In this document: positions 1-8,927 of the stretch, one piece after another
Layout: every line of letters begins with the position of its first letter
Numbering within the stretch: position 1 is the first letter of the stretch
Source: JASHVB01 sp963762885
GTDB lineage: Bacteria > Pseudomonadota > Alphaproteobacteria > Acetobacterales > Acetobacteraceae
Direction of reading: 5' to 3'
Length of the DNA stretch: 64,000 nt
Assembly: GCA_963762885.1 (NCBI GenBank)
Contig: CAVXNH010000056.1
Location: 264,800-328,799 of the forward strand
The notes under the pieces: model-generated
What the model saw: the letters and a program-made list of their open reading frames with translations, nothing else
What the model was told of the DNA's origin: nothing
The model's database searches: none
Translations under genes and position numbers: made by a program

Positions 1-841
1 ATTGTAAACCACGTCCAGGATCACCTCGATACCGGCGTCGTGCAGCCGTGCCACCATCTCCTTGAATTCGGAAAATACGAATGCAGGGATCGCCGAGATA
101 CCGTGGATCGGGCGCGAAGAAGCCGATCGTGTTGTAACCCCAATAATTTGTCAGCCGCTTGTCCAGCAGGTAGCTGTCATTGACGAACGCATGGATCGGC
201 AATAATTCGACCGATGTGACGCCGAGCGAACTGATGTAATCCACCACCTCCTTGCGCCCCAGCCCGGAAAACGTGCCGCGCAACTGTTCGGGCACCGCCG
301 GGTGCAGCTTGGTAAAGCCGCGCACATGGGTTTCGTAAATGATCGTACGATCCCAGGGAACACGGGGCGCCCGCTCGCGACCCCAGGTGAAGGCCGGGTC
401 GATCACCCGGCATTTTGGCACGAACGGTGCACTGTCGCGCTTGTCGAAGCTTAAATCCTCGTCCTTCGCGCCGATCGTGTAGCCGAAGCAGGCATGATCC
501 CAACGCAGCGCGCCGACATGCGCCTTGGCGTACGGATCAAGCACCAGCTTGTTCGGATTGAATTGATGGCCGTTTTTCGGATCGTAGGGACCGTGCACAC
601 GATACCCATAGATCGTGCCGGGCCGAGCGTCCGGCAGGTAGCCATGCCAGATTTCGTTGGTATACTCTGGCAGTTCGACACGTTCCAGTTCCCGTTGGCC
701 GGAATCGTCGAACAGGCAAAGCTCCACCTTGGTGGCATTGGCCGAGAACAACGAGAAATTGACCCCGAGCCCGTCCCAATGCGCGCCGCGGGGGTCGGGT
801 GAGCCCTCGCTCACCCGTGACTTCTGGATCGCAGCCGACAT
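1..841 (-). CDS. glgX: Glycogen debranching enzyme GlgX, N-terminal part, frameshifted and cut by window edge
   Basis: This is the first part of a GH13 alpha-1,6-glucosidase that removes limit-dextrin branches during glycogen breakdown. The frame opens at ATG 841 (MSAAIQKSRV) with a CBM48-like N-terminal sandwich (VNFSLFSANATKVELCLFD). It continues through the linker GYRVHGPYDPKNGHQFNPNK and into the barrel motifs YETHVRGFTKLHP, VELLPIHAF and NYWGYNTIGFFAPD. Near position 100 the reading jumps by one base: the conserved segment SEFKEMVARLHDAGIEVILD follows only in another frame. The rest lies left of the window. Identity is secure from motif order. The frameshift is probably a sequencing error. 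Confidence 0.85.
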   Translation of the reverse strand, partial: MSAAIQKSRVSEGSPDPRGAHWDGLGVNFSLFSANATKVELCLFDDSGQRELERVELPEYTNEIWHGYLPDARPGTIYGYRVHGPYDPKNGHQFNPNKLVLDPYAKAHVGALRWDHACFGYTIGAKDEDLSFDKRDSAPFVPKCRVIDPAFTWGRERAPRVPWDRTIIYETHVRGFTKLHPAVPEQLRGTFSGLGRKEVVDYISSLGVTSVELLPIHAFVNDSYLLDKRLTNYWGYNTIGFFAPDPRYLGDPCIRIFRIQGDGGTAARRRYRGDPGRGLQ

Positions 842-961
842 GCGTCAATCTCCCCCGTCGATCTGGCCGGCGCGCCGCGTCCTTAATTCGATCTGACAAC
901 GGTCGCGCGCCGGCCGTGCCCGACCGGGTATCCGTGCCAAGAGGTTGACGCGTTTACTGTG

Positions 962-1213
962 TCAGGCTGTCAGGCGGCCGAGAATGTAGCCGATGCCGAC
1001 CGCGATCGCCGCGGCAACCAAAGGCTGCGCCTTGATCGCACCGCTCACCTGGTCGGTGGCGTCCTGCGCCTGGCCCCACATTTGCTGCGCTGTGCCAGCC
1101 GCCTGGTTATACAGACCATCGGCCTGTGTCTTGGTATCGCCGACGGCCTCGCCGACTTTGCGCTGCACACGGCCGCCCATTTCGCGAGCCGCGCCCTGCA
1201 AACTGTCGCTCAT
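962..1213 (-). CDS. CsbD-like stress protein
   Basis: A small protein of 83 residues starting at MSDSLQGAAREMGGRVQRKV. It has the amphipathic, Ala/Gly/Lys/Gln-rich helices typical of the CsbD family of general-stress proteins. It ends with a short hydrophobic, glycine-rich helix (VAAAIAVGIGYILGRL) that resembles a membrane anchor. An upstream in-frame start at 1249 would add 12 residues. The inner ATG is preferred because the family motif begins there and a purine-rich stretch (GGAG) lies just upstream. The biochemical role is not known. Confidence 0.7.
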   Translation of the reverse strand: MSDSLQGAAREMGGRVQRKVGEAVGDTKTQADGLYNQAAGTAQQMWGQAQDATDQVSGAIKAQPLVAAAIAVGIGYILGRLTA

Positions 1214-1310
1214 GCTGAACTCTCCTGCCAGGATCATGGGGTGTATCACGTGAGAACGACCCAGGGCCGGCGCAAGTTCCGTAACGACAACATGAGCGAC
1301 GGTGCAGTGG

Positions 1311-2222
1311 TTACGCGTACTGCAGCTTCAGACCCGGCTCCGGCCATGGCATCACGCCGAGCCGTCCGCTATCCGACAAGGTGATATAGGCAGTGCGCAA
1401 ATCGGCTCCGCCGAAGCAGATGTTGGTCGGATAGGTGTCCGGCATTTTTACTTGCTGCAGCACCACGCCATCAGGCGAGATCACGGTGATGTGCCCGGTG
1501 TTCAAGGTGGCGACGCAGATATTGCCACTTGCGGTCACCGCGAGGCTGTCGAACCGGGCGTGGCCGGTAATGCTGCCCAACAGCCGCCCGCCATGCGCGG
1601 CGTGGGTGGTGTCCTTTTTCACCACGCCGGGCGAAACGATGTCGAACGCCCACAGCCGGGCACTCTCGGTGTCCGCGACGTACACGGTGCGATTGTCCGG
1701 AGACAGGCCGCAACCATTCGGACTCAGAATCGGATAGGCGATTTCCATCACTTTGGATCCGTCCGGCAACGCATAGTACAGCCCGCCGTGATCGCGGTGC
1801 CGCGCGTAGCGCTTGCCCAGATCGGTGAAATAGAAGCCGCCATGCTCGTCGAACACCAGGTCGTTTGGCGCCGACAGGCGATGGCCGCCGGCCTCGGTGT
1901 AGAGGTGGCGCGTTTCGCCGGTCCTCGCATCGATACGTTCGATCCAGCCGTGCGTGTAGCCTTCCAGCGGGCCCTGGCCCATGGACGATCCGGCCACGTA
2001 GCGGCTGCCGCCATTGTTGCAGCCATACAGCGCACCGTCCGGGCCGATCGCCAGTCCGTTCGGTCCGCCCCCGGTATCCGACAGGGTCGTTACCGTGCCG
2101 TCCGGCGTGATTCTCGACACGCGCCGGTTGCGTATCTCGGTCAGGATCACCGAGCCATCCGGCATCGCCACCGGTCCCTCGGGAAAGCCCAGGCCCGTCG
2201 CCATGATCCGCACATCCGCCAT
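1311..2222 (-). CDS. SMP-30/gluconolactonase/LRE family protein
   Basis: An intact 303-residue six-bladed beta-propeller of the SMP-30/gluconolactonase family, whose members hydrolyse sugar or other lactones with one bound divalent metal. The family landmarks are in order: FPEGPV near residue 15 (metal-ligand Glu), GGPNGLAIGPDGALY, SAPNDLVFD (ligand Asn), SPNGCGLSPD and DSLAV (ligand/catalytic Asp). There is no signal peptide, so it is cytoplasmic. The substrate cannot be read from sequence. It is divergently oriented from the NHL-repeat gene 120 bases away, so the two propeller genes may share a control region. Confidence 0.85.
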   Translation of the reverse strand: MADVRIMATGLGFPEGPVAMPDGSVILTEIRNRRVSRITPDGTVTTLSDTGGGPNGLAIGPDGALYGCNNGGSRYVAGSSMGQGPLEGYTHGWIERIDARTGETRHLYTEAGGHRLSAPNDLVFDEHGGFYFTDLGKRYARHRDHGGLYYALPDGSKVMEIAYPILSPNGCGLSPDNRTVYVADTESARLWAFDIVSPGVVKKDTTHAAHGGRLLGSITGHARFDSLAVTASGNICVATLNTGHITVISPDGVVLQQVKMPDTYPTNICFGGADLRTAYITLSDSGRLGVMPWPEPGLKLQYA

Positions 2223-2342
2223 TGCCGTTTCCTCCTGGCTTGCTTGTCGGGGCCTATCGTGTGCCGACGGACGCGCGCGTCAAGGTTTCCCCGCCGCCCG
2301 CTTCGTGACAAGCTGGAACCATTGTGACGGGAGGAAAGCGCC

Positions 2343-3300
2343 ATGGCGACCGTGGGCAACGGCGAATATACCTACGAACCGGTTCTCGACTGGGCGAAGC
2401 TGCCGCCGGGCTGGTCGTTCAAGGAGATCGGCTCGGTCGGCGTCGATCGCAACGACAACGTCTATGTGTTCAATCGCGGCGAACACCCGATGATCGTGTT
2501 CGATCGCAACGGCAATTTCCTGCGCTCCTGGGGCGAGGGTCTGTTCCCGCGCGCGCATGGCGTTTTCATGGCGCCGGACGACACGATCTGGCTGACCGAT
2601 GACGGCGACCACACGGTGCGGCAGTGCACGCTGGAGGGAAAGGTGCTGCTGACGCTTGGCATCCCCGGCAAGCCCAGCCCGTATATGAGCGGCGAGCCGT
2701 TCCATCGCTGCACCCATACAGCGATGTCGCCGCAGGGCGATATCTATGTGTCCGACGGCTACGGCAATTCTCGGGTTCACAAGTATTCTCCGAATGGCAA
2801 GCTGCTGATGTCATGGGGTGCGCCCGGCACCGATCCGGGAGAATTCAACATCGCGCACAACATCACCTGCGATGCCGATGGCTGGGTCTATGTGGCGGAT
2901 CGCGAGAACCACCGCGTGCAGGTGTTCGACGGCAACGGTCGTTATGAAATCGCAATGGAACAACCTGCATCGCCCGTGCGGGCTGTACATGCCGCCGGGC
3001 AAATGTCCGGTCTGCTACATCGGCGAACTGGGCTCGGTGCAGCCGGTCAACCGGCATCTGCCAAATCTCGGGCCACGGGTGACGATCGTGGACAATACCG
3101 GCAAGCGGATTGCGCGGATTGGCGGGCTGGGACCAGGGCTGGGGCCGACGGAGTTCGTGGCACCGCATGGACTGGCAGTGGATTCGCGCGGCGATCTCTA
3201 TGTCGGCGAGGTGTCGTGGACCAACTGGCCGCAGCTCTACCCGGACCAGCCGATGCCCGACAACCTGCGGTCGCTGCATAAGTTCCGGAAGGTTGGGTGA
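2343..3300 (+). CDS. NHL-repeat beta-propeller protein (peptidyl-alpha-hydroxyglycine lyase-like), one frameshift
   Basis: About 318 residues of NHL repeats, each with a V-D-x2-G-x-VYV-type blade: GSVGVDRNDNVYVFNRG, MSPQGDIYVSDGYGNSRVHK, CDADGWVYVADRENHRVQVF, LAVDSRGDLYVGEVSW. This resembles bacterial proteins annotated as peptidyl-alpha-hydroxyglycine alpha-amidating lyase family, whose true substrates are unknown. The frame shifts by one base near 2945, after QVFDGNG. The continuation WNNLHRPCGLYMPPGKCPVC reads in another frame to the stop at 3300. No signal peptide is visible. The break is likely a sequencing error because both halves are well preserved. Confidence 0.8.
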
Positions 3301-3312
3301 TCCGAGTTTCGG

Positions 3313-3341
3313 CCCCCGTCGTGGGAATGGCGCGACGGGGG
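3313..3341. terminator. Hairpin between convergent genes
   Basis: CCCCCGTCG at 3313-3321 pairs perfectly with CGACGGGGG at 3333-3341 around an 11-base loop. It lies in the 52-base gap between the convergent NHL-repeat and lipoprotein genes. No T-tract follows on either strand, so intrinsic termination is uncertain. Confidence 0.4.
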
Positions 3342-3352
3342 TGGCTGCCGCT

Positions 3353-3787
3353 TTATGAACCGATGAGATGGCAATCCGATATATCCTCGGCTCCTTCAGT
3401 ATTGTCGACCAGTTCGGGATACACGTGGCCGACAAAGAATCCGACACCGATGGCCAGCCTCACATATCGAACCTGACCGGGCGCCAAAGTGAGACTGAGC
3501 GTCCGGGTCACCTCAGTCGTCGTGCTGATCGTGTAGTCGCCCGCGGGCCGATCCACATATATGAAGCCGTGCGGTACTGCTGTACCAATCACCACGTCGT
3601 TCAGCTTGACCGAGGGCTGTACCGCCATTCCAACGACTGCGTTACGGTAGAGAAAGATGCGCCCTTGTCCCGCGGCTGGTGGCGCCAGCTTCGGCTGCAA
3701 TTCCGTGTAGGTCGCGCCGGAGGTGGCACATCCCGCCAGCAGCACCGCTGCAAGCAGCGCTATCAGGAACCCCGGCACCGCCCGCAT
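3353..3787 (-). CDS. DUF2846-like lipoprotein
   Basis: A 144-residue predicted lipoprotein. The N-terminus is a hydrophobic signal (FLIALLAAVLLAGC) with the lipobox ending at Cys20. The mature part fits the DUF2846 pattern: a GRIFLYRN strand, a V(K)LND-V-IG-(T) strand and a glycine/proline turn, FIYVDRPAGDYTI, and a basic, threonine-rich end strand. Members are small lipid-anchored proteins of unknown function. It lies directly downstream of, and probably co-transcribed with, the second lipoprotein gene at 3805-4251. Confidence 0.7.
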   Translation of the reverse strand: MRAVPGFLIALLAAVLLAGCATSGATYTELQPKLAPPAAGQGRIFLYRNAVVGMAVQPSVKLNDVVIGTAVPHGFIYVDRPAGDYTISTTTEVTRTLSLTLAPGQVRYVRLAIGVGFFVGHVYPELVDNTEGAEDISDCHLIGS

Positions 3788-3804
3788 CCGCTGGACAGGT
3801 CGAT

Positions 3805-4251
3805 TTATTGTTTCCCTCCTGTGTCACTCGGCAGTGTTACCGGGTTGGTAGCGGCAACGAAGCTATGCTCCACCGGCAGATAAAACCCGACCAACTGCGT
3901 GCCGCGCAGCACCACCATTGCTTCGAAGATGTTCGCGCCTTCGACTGTGACGACCTGGTCACCGGTCCGGTAGACGTCGCCTTGCGGGATATGCCCGGCA
4001 AGGTCCCAGCGTGTTCCGGCCTTGAGTTTGGTCGGAAAACCTGAGCCAAAGCCAATCGATTGGTCCTGTCGCAGCGTCCAGCCCGGGCCCGCCGGCATGC
4101 TCGCCTGAAACTCGGTCGGCACGCGGTCCACATGACTGATATCGAAGGCGCAACCGGATATCCCGCACACTATGCATGCGCCTACGACAGCCAGAAGCCT
4201 CCGGCCAGCCAAACCATCGCGGACCGGCGCCGCACCGCGCAACAGTTGCAT
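3805..4251 (-). CDS. Putative lipoprotein of unknown function
   Basis: I chose the start MQLLRGAAPV at 4251, preceded by AGGGGGA, rather than the longer reading from 4338, whose first 29 residues look non-coding. A twin-Arg/hydrophobic stretch leads to GISGC, giving a lipidated Cys at residue 34. The mature protein of about 115 residues is beta-rich, for example GDVYRTGDQVVTVEGANIFEAM and GFYLPVEHSFV. I recognise no domain. It is 18 bases upstream of the DUF2846-like lipoprotein, which suggests a shared transcript and an envelope role. Confidence 0.6.
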   Translation of the reverse strand: MQLLRGAAPVRDGLAGRRLLAVVGACIVCGISGCAFDISHVDRVPTEFQASMPAGPGWTLRQDQSIGFGSGFPTKLKAGTRWDLAGHIPQGDVYRTGDQVVTVEGANIFEAMVVLRGTQLVGFYLPVEHSFVAATNPVTLPSDTGGKQ

Positions 4252-4378
4252 TTCCCCCTGTACTCCGACGGCCCGCAATTCCTGTCTGGTTGCGGAACGT
4301 GTCGAAGTCGTAGGCCCCTTCTGACGGGAACGCAACATTCCCGCAGTGTCACGGCAGCACCGTCCGCACAGCCCGCTT

Positions 4379-4582
4379 TTACCGCCCGATCGGCACCCAC
4401 CGGTCCCCGCGCTTGCGGTAGCTCCGCTTCACCGCCGCCCAGGCGATCCGGAACGCGGTTGCCTCGTCGCCGCCATGCTGCTGCCAGGCGTGGTTGAACG
4501 CCTCGCGGAAAATATCCTGCGCGTGCGGCGGCAGATGATCGCCGACCGACGGCGGCAGCTCGTCATTGCTCGCATAAGGCAT
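4379..4582 (-). CDS. chaB: ChaB family protein
   Basis: A 67-residue ChaB-type protein: MPYASNDELPPSVGDHLPPH followed by QDIFREAFNHAWQQHG and AWAAVKRSYRKRGDRWVP. These are the family signatures (Y-x3-x-LP-x2-V-x2-LP-x-HAQ-x-I-(Y/F), and A-W-A-A-V-K-x-x-Y). ChaB was first linked to cation transport regulation in E. coli, but its molecular role is unsettled. It is followed at 59 bases by the end of the MFS gene on the same strand. Confidence 0.85.
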   Translation of the reverse strand: MPYASNDELPPSVGDHLPPHAQDIFREAFNHAWQQHGGDEATAFRIAWAAVKRSYRKRGDRWVPIGR

Positions 4583-4640
4583 GGCGCGGCCAGACTACCC
4601 GGCCGCGCCATCCTCCGGCAATGCAAACCGCGGCGAAGGC

Positions 4641-5918
4641 TCAGGCGACGACCAGATCCGCCACGAGCTGCTTGCCCTTCGTCTCCGGCCCCACCAGCAA
4701 CGCCAGGACATAGCTGAGCGCGAAAATCATCGTCCCGATCAGCATCGGGATCGCGTAGCCAAGCCCCCACGAGGTGGCAAAGTAGGCGATGATCGGCGCC
4801 ACCAGGCCACCCCAGATCGCCCCCTGGTGATAGCAGAAGCCGCTCGCGGTAGCGCGCACCTCGGTCGGAAACCGCTCGTTGAGGTAGGTCGCCATCTGGC
4901 CCTGCATCCCGCCGGCGCCGGCTGCGCCCTGCAGCACGAAGCCCCACCAGATCAAAGAGAAGTCGTGGCTCAGCAGATACATCGGCGCCAGCGGTATCGC
5001 GATCAGCGCCGGAATGATCATCGACGCCCGGCGTCCGATCCTGTCCGCCAGCCAGCCCCACAACGCACTGGACAGGAACGTCACGAGGTTGGCCGCCACG
5101 CCGACCTCGCCGATCGCGCCCGGCGACATATGCAGATCGACCTGGAGATGCGTCGCGAACAGCACGGTGACCGAATAGTACGTCACGAACCCGCTCGCCA
5201 TCCACCAGCACGCGGTCAGCGTATTGCCGATCATGCCGCGCTTGAAGATGCTGAACAGCGGCGCCTTGCACTCGCGGTTCTCGGCTTTCTGGAGCCGGCG
5301 GTTTTCCACCCAGACCTCGGGCTCCTTGACGAAGAAGCGCACATAGACCACCGCCAGCGCGGGCAGCACGCCGACCATCAGCATGCCGCGCCAGCCGATC
5401 GAATTATAGAACAGGCCGTAGATCGCGAACGACATCAGGAAGCCGATGCCCCATGATCCTTGCAGCACGCCGCCCATGAACCCACGTGAACGCTGCGGCC
5501 AGGTTTCCATCGCCAGCGCAGACCCGGCCGGCCACTCCGCACCCATGAACAGGCCCAGCACGGCGCGTGCGACAAACAGGAACGTGAAGCTTGGCGACAG
5601 CCCGGCGGCAAAGTTGCACAGCGAATATCCCAGGATCGCGATCATCAACGGCTTCTTCCGGCCGATCCGGTCGCCGACCCAGCCCGATGCCGTTGCCCCC
5701 AACAGGCGCATCCACAAAGTGATCGTGAACACGAACGTCACCGACAGCATCGAAACATTAAAATCCTGCGCAATCGCGTGCATGATCAGTAGGAATACGG
5801 TGAAGTCGAACGCGTCGAGCGTCCATCCCAGCCAGGCTGCGATGAACGCATACCACTGATCCTTGGTGGGTTCCTTCCACCATGGGACAGACGGATTACT
5901 TCCGGTGGCAGCAGACAT
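4641..5918 (-). CDS. MFS transporter (metabolite:H+ symporter type)
   Basis: A 425-residue major facilitator transporter with 12 predicted membrane spans. It carries the sugar-porter-like signatures GDRIGRKK after TM2 and ADRIGRRA after TM8, and an N-terminal WLGWTLDAFDFTVFLL segment typical of the sialate/aromatic-acid (AAHS/SHS-like) symporters. GAEWPAGSALAMETWPQ in TM4-5 and PTEVRATASGFCYHQGA in TM10-11 also match that group. The likely substrate is a small carboxylate. No adjacent catabolic gene fixes it. Confidence 0.8.
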   Translation of the reverse strand: MSAATGSNPSVPWWKEPTKDQWYAFIAAWLGWTLDAFDFTVFLLIMHAIAQDFNVSMLSVTFVFTITLWMRLLGATASGWVGDRIGRKKPLMIAILGYSLCNFAAGLSPSFTFLFVARAVLGLFMGAEWPAGSALAMETWPQRSRGFMGGVLQGSWGIGFLMSFAIYGLFYNSIGWRGMLMVGVLPALAVVYVRFFVKEPEVWVENRRLQKAENRECKAPLFSIFKRGMIGNTLTACWWMASGFVTYYSVTVLFATHLQVDLHMSPGAIGEVGVAANLVTFLSSALWGWLADRIGRRASMIIPALIAIPLAPMYLLSHDFSLIWWGFVLQGAAGAGGMQGQMATYLNERFPTEVRATASGFCYHQGAIWGGLVAPIIAYFATSWGLGYAIPMLIGTMIFALSYVLALLVGPETKGKQLVADLVVA

Positions 5919-6140
5919 TACGGAAACTCCCTGTTGATTATTTAACTTTTCGACCTTGTCGCGATTGTTTTCTGTATAGCCCAGTAACGGGACAGCGTTT
6001 CCGCCATCCCGTTGCCTCGTGCGACAAGTAGCGGAACCCTATGCCCGACCGCCAACTCGCGTCAAAGTTTTTCCTGACACGTGTAGGGTATTTCCTGACA
6101 TCAGACCGGCAGCCGCCACCGCGCCCCGGTCCGGCCCGCC

Positions 6141-6172
6141 AAAAAAAGGCCACCGCGGCGACCGCGGTGGCC
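6141..6172 (-). terminator. Rho-independent terminator of the serine hydrolase gene
   Basis: Read on the minus strand, GGCCACCGCGG pairs with CCGCGGTGGCC around a 3-base loop, followed at once by seven T residues. This perfect GC-rich stem with a U-tract lies about 50 bases downstream of the stop codon of the serine hydrolase gene at 6220-7332. Confidence 0.85.
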
Positions 6173-6219
6173 TCTGCTGCCTCCCCCGCCCGGGTGGGCG
6201 GGACAGCCGGCAGACTCTC

Positions 6220-7332
6220 TCAGTCGATCGCGGCGTGCACCAGGTTCGCAACCCGATCCAAGCGCATCGAATGCCAAGGATCCGGATATACGAAATTCGT
6301 CAAATACGTAAACGAAACCCCACTGCTCGGATCCGCCCAGGAATACGACGAGCCGACGCCGCCATGCCCGAACGTCACCGGCGCGCCGATCGTCCCCAGC
6401 CCGCGAATGCGGTCGCTGTCGCCGCGCACATGCGGCCCCAGCCCGCGATGCATCGGGATCCCATCCATCTGCGCGTCGCCGCGATCGCCGGTATGGTTGC
6501 GCGACACGTAAGCGATCAGCCGCGGCGAGAACAGCCGCACGTTGCCCAGACGCCCGCCGGCCCCCAGCATCTGATAGAACGCCGCCATGCCACGCGCCGT
6601 CGCGAAGCCGCCGCCGCTCGGCAAACCCGCAGCGCGGAACTCGGGCGAGTTGTCGCGTGGCTCCGGCGCATAGGTATCGGCGCAGCGGTTCTGCTGTTGC
6701 GTCGGCACACCCACAAAGATGTCGTTGCCGAGCCCCAGCGGTTCGATCACGCGGGTCCGGATCACGTCGCGATAATCCTGGCCGGTGACCGCCTCGATCA
6801 CCATCGCCTGCACCAGATGTGCCGCCTGCCCGTGGTATTGCAGCTTCGAACCCGGCGTCCAGTCGAGCGAAAAGTCGCAGACCTCGGCCCGCATCCGCGC
6901 ATGATCGGTCCAGGTCGCCTTGGTGATATTGTTATTGGGAAACCCGCCCTGGTGCGTCATCACCTGTTCCAGCGTGATGTCGGCTTTGCCGCGCGCCGCG
7001 AACTCGGGCAGGTGGTCGGATACCTTGTCCATGAAGGACAGCTTGCCCTCTTCGACCAGCGTCCACACCGCGGAACTGGTCAGCACCTTGGTCTGGCTGA
7101 ACAGCAGGAACAGCGTGTCGTTCGCCGCCGGCAACCGCGATGGCTCGGTCTTCGCATTGCCATAGGTACGGAACAGCGCCAGTTGCCCATGCCGCGCCAG
7201 GGCGATCTGCGCACCGGGATAGCGGCCTTCCTCGATATGCTGCTGGATCAGCCGGTCGAGGTGCTCTATCGGCTTGGCGCCAAAGCCCAGGCTGGCAAGA
7301 TCGCTGGACGGCAACGGATAATCGCTCGACAT
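6220..7332 (-). CDS. Serine hydrolase, beta-lactamase class C / EstB-like
   Basis: A 370-residue protein of the serine beta-lactamase/penicillin-binding (S12) fold. The nucleophile motif S-x-x-K is S79-Q-T-K (LFSQTKVLTSSAVW). A tyrosine follows near residue 170 (LQYHGQAAHL), in the position of the Y-x-N motif but with G in place of N. The third motif is HGG (TFGHGGVGSSYSW). No signal peptide is present, so it is a cytoplasmic esterase-like member rather than a secreted beta-lactamase. The substrate is unknown. It ends at a strong terminator. Confidence 0.8.
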   Translation of the reverse strand: MSSDYPLPSSDLASLGFGAKPIEHLDRLIQQHIEEGRYPGAQIALARHGQLALFRTYGNAKTEPSRLPAANDTLFLLFSQTKVLTSSAVWTLVEEGKLSFMDKVSDHLPEFAARGKADITLEQVMTHQGGFPNNNITKATWTDHARMRAEVCDFSLDWTPGSKLQYHGQAAHLVQAMVIEAVTGQDYRDVIRTRVIEPLGLGNDIFVGVPTQQQNRCADTYAPEPRDNSPEFRAAGLPSGGGFATARGMAAFYQMLGAGGRLGNVRLFSPRLIAYVSRNHTGDRGDAQMDGIPMHRGLGPHVRGDSDRIRGLGTIGAPVTFGHGGVGSSYSWADPSSGVSFTYLTNFVYPDPWHSMRLDRVANLVHAAID

Positions 7333-7474
7333 GACGCTGGTTCCTCTCTGCGCTTTGTGGCGTCCAGGTTAGAACCGGAACGGCGCAATCACCAAACCGG
7401 GCGAGCGCTGCTCTCTTGTCTCGCCTCAGCGGATCGGGTCTGATCCGCCGCGCCCGGCGTCGCGCGAGGACAGT

Positions 7475-7888
7475 ATGGCAGAAATCCGCACAGCACCCCT
7501 GTTCACTATGACACTTCAGGTGTCCGGCATGCAGCCGATCGGCGCTACGCCAAACGGCAATCGCCGCGTCGGGCTGGTCGCCGGCGGCACGTTCGAAGGT
7601 GCGCGGCTCAAGGGCATCGTGCTGCCCGGCGACGCCGACTGGATCATTGCGCGGCCGGACGGCGCGACGATCGGCATGACCTATCGCGGCATGCGGCACG
7701 GCCCGGCCGCGGTGATGGACCGGCTGAACCGCGGCGACATCGTCGATCCCGCCGAGTATTACTTCCGGACGTCGGTGGCGCTCGAAACCGCCGCGGCGAA
7801 ATCCGACTGGCTCAACCGCATCATTGCTATCGGCACCGGCCGGCGTCCGCCGGAAGGCCCGGTCTACGACGTGTTCGAGGTACTGTAA
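7475..7888 (+). CDS. DUF3237 domain protein
   Basis: A 137-residue protein matching DUF3237: IGATPNGNRRVGLVAGGTFE, LPGDADWI, MTYRGMRHGPA and VDPAEYYFRTSVALET. It is shorter than the usual 150 residues or so. The segment between RPDG and ATIGMTYRG normally carries another strand (a D-x-R-x-T-L-x-T-DDGA type stretch), which is missing here in frame. Function is unknown. It is three bases from the downstream dehydrogenase gene, so the two are co-transcribed, and it is divergent from the serine hydrolase. Confidence 0.8.
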   Translation: MAEIRTAPLFTMTLQVSGMQPIGATPNGNRRVGLVAGGTFEGARLKGIVLPGDADWIIARPDGATIGMTYRGMRHGPAAVMDRLNRGDIVDPAEYYFRTSVALETAAAKSDWLNRIIAIGTGRRPPEGPVYDVFEVL

Positions 7889-7891
7889 ATC

Positions 7892-8788
7892 ATGGCGACC
7901 ATCGGTTTCATCGGTCTGGGCAACATGGGCGCGCCGATGGCGGCGAACCTGATCAAGGCCGGTCATCAGGTCACCGGCTACGACCTCAGTCCTGCTGCGC
8001 TGCAGCAACTTCTCACCGTCGGTGGCCAGGTTGCCACCAGTGCCGCCGATGCGGCGCGCGGTGCGGAGTTCGTCATCACCATGCTGCCCGCGGGAGAGCA
8101 TGTGCGCGAGGTCTGGCTGCATCAGGGCGGCCTGATCGAGGCGGTGAAGGGCGGGAAGCCGTTGCTCATCGATTGCTCTACCATCGACGTCGAGAGCGCA
8201 CGCATCGTCACCGCGGCCGCGGAACAGTCCGGGTTGCAGATGCTCGACGCGCCGGTATCCGGCGGCACGGTCGGCGCGGCGAACGGCACGCTGACCTTCA
8301 TGGTGGGCGGCACCGAGACGGCCTTCGAACGCGGCCTGCCGATCCTGCATGCGATGGGCAAGAACATTTTTCTCGCTGGCGGACCGGGCGCCGGCCAGGC
8401 AGCGAAGATCTGCAACAACATGATGCTGGCGATCAACATGGTCGGCGTGTCGGAGGGCTTTCTGCTGGCGCAGAAGCTGGGCCTCGACTGGGACAAGCTG
8501 CACGCCATCACCAGCACGGCGACGAGCCAGTCGTGGGCGCTGAGCAATTACTGTCCGGCACCGGGCCCGGTGCCCGCGGCGCCATCGAACCGCGACTATG
8601 CGCCCGGCTTCATGGCCGCATTGATGTTGAAGGATGTGAAGCTGTCGCAAGCGGCCGCGGATGCGACCGGATCGCCGACCCCGCTCGCTGCGCACGCCTT
8701 GTCGTTCTACCAGGCGGTGGTTGATGCGGGTGACGGCAGCAAGGACTTCTCCGTGGTATTCCGCTGGCTGGCGGGACAAAAACGATAG
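7892..8788 (+). CDS. mmsB: 3-hydroxyisobutyrate dehydrogenase-like oxidoreductase
   Basis: A 298-residue beta-hydroxyacid dehydrogenase. The NAD(P)-binding motif GFIGLGNMGAPMAANLIKAG is at the N-terminus. It is followed by the substrate motif DAPVSGGTVGA and the catalytic-lysine helix GAGQAAKICNNMMLAINM. The size and the C-terminal LMLKDVKLSQAAA match 3-hydroxyisobutyrate dehydrogenase of valine breakdown, although tartronate-semialdehyde reductase or succinic-semialdehyde reductase activities share this fold. Its partner in the operon is DUF3237, and an acyl-CoA ligase follows, which is consistent with short-chain acid metabolism. Confidence 0.8.
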   Translation: MATIGFIGLGNMGAPMAANLIKAGHQVTGYDLSPAALQQLLTVGGQVATSAADAARGAEFVITMLPAGEHVREVWLHQGGLIEAVKGGKPLLIDCSTIDVESARIVTAAAEQSGLQMLDAPVSGGTVGAANGTLTFMVGGTETAFERGLPILHAMGKNIFLAGGPGAGQAAKICNNMMLAINMVGVSEGFLLAQKLGLDWDKLHAITSTATSQSWALSNYCPAPGPVPAAPSNRDYAPGFMAALMLKDVKLSQAAADATGSPTPLAAHALSFYQAVVDAGDGSKDFSVVFRWLAGQKR

Positions 8789-8798
8789 CCTGCCAGTA

Positions 8799-8889
8799 TT
8801 CCCCCTCCCCTTGAAGGAGGGGGTTAGGGGGAGGGGTCCGAACGGCAAGAACCCCTCCCCCTAACCCCCTCCCTCAAGGCGAGGGGGAA
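8799..8889. repeat. Long imperfect palindrome (CCCCTCCCCCTAACCCCCTCC type)
   Basis: Two arms of about 38 bases, 8799-8836 and 8851-8889, are reverse complements with few mismatches. The core is GGGTTAGGGGGAGGGG / CCCCTCCCCCTAACCC. The element sits between the dehydrogenase and the acyl-CoA ligase genes. It looks like a dispersed intergenic repeat and may also end or attenuate transcription. It has no T-tract. Confidence 0.7.
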
Positions 8890-8927
8890 TAGTACGAAGC
8901 GTAACAATTACATCCAGGGAGGCAACA

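Noticed and set aside
6932..8848. A 638-codon open frame on the minus strand
   Set aside because: It covers the reverse of DUF3237 and the dehydrogenase gene and part of the serine hydrolase in another frame; it carries no recognisable motif.
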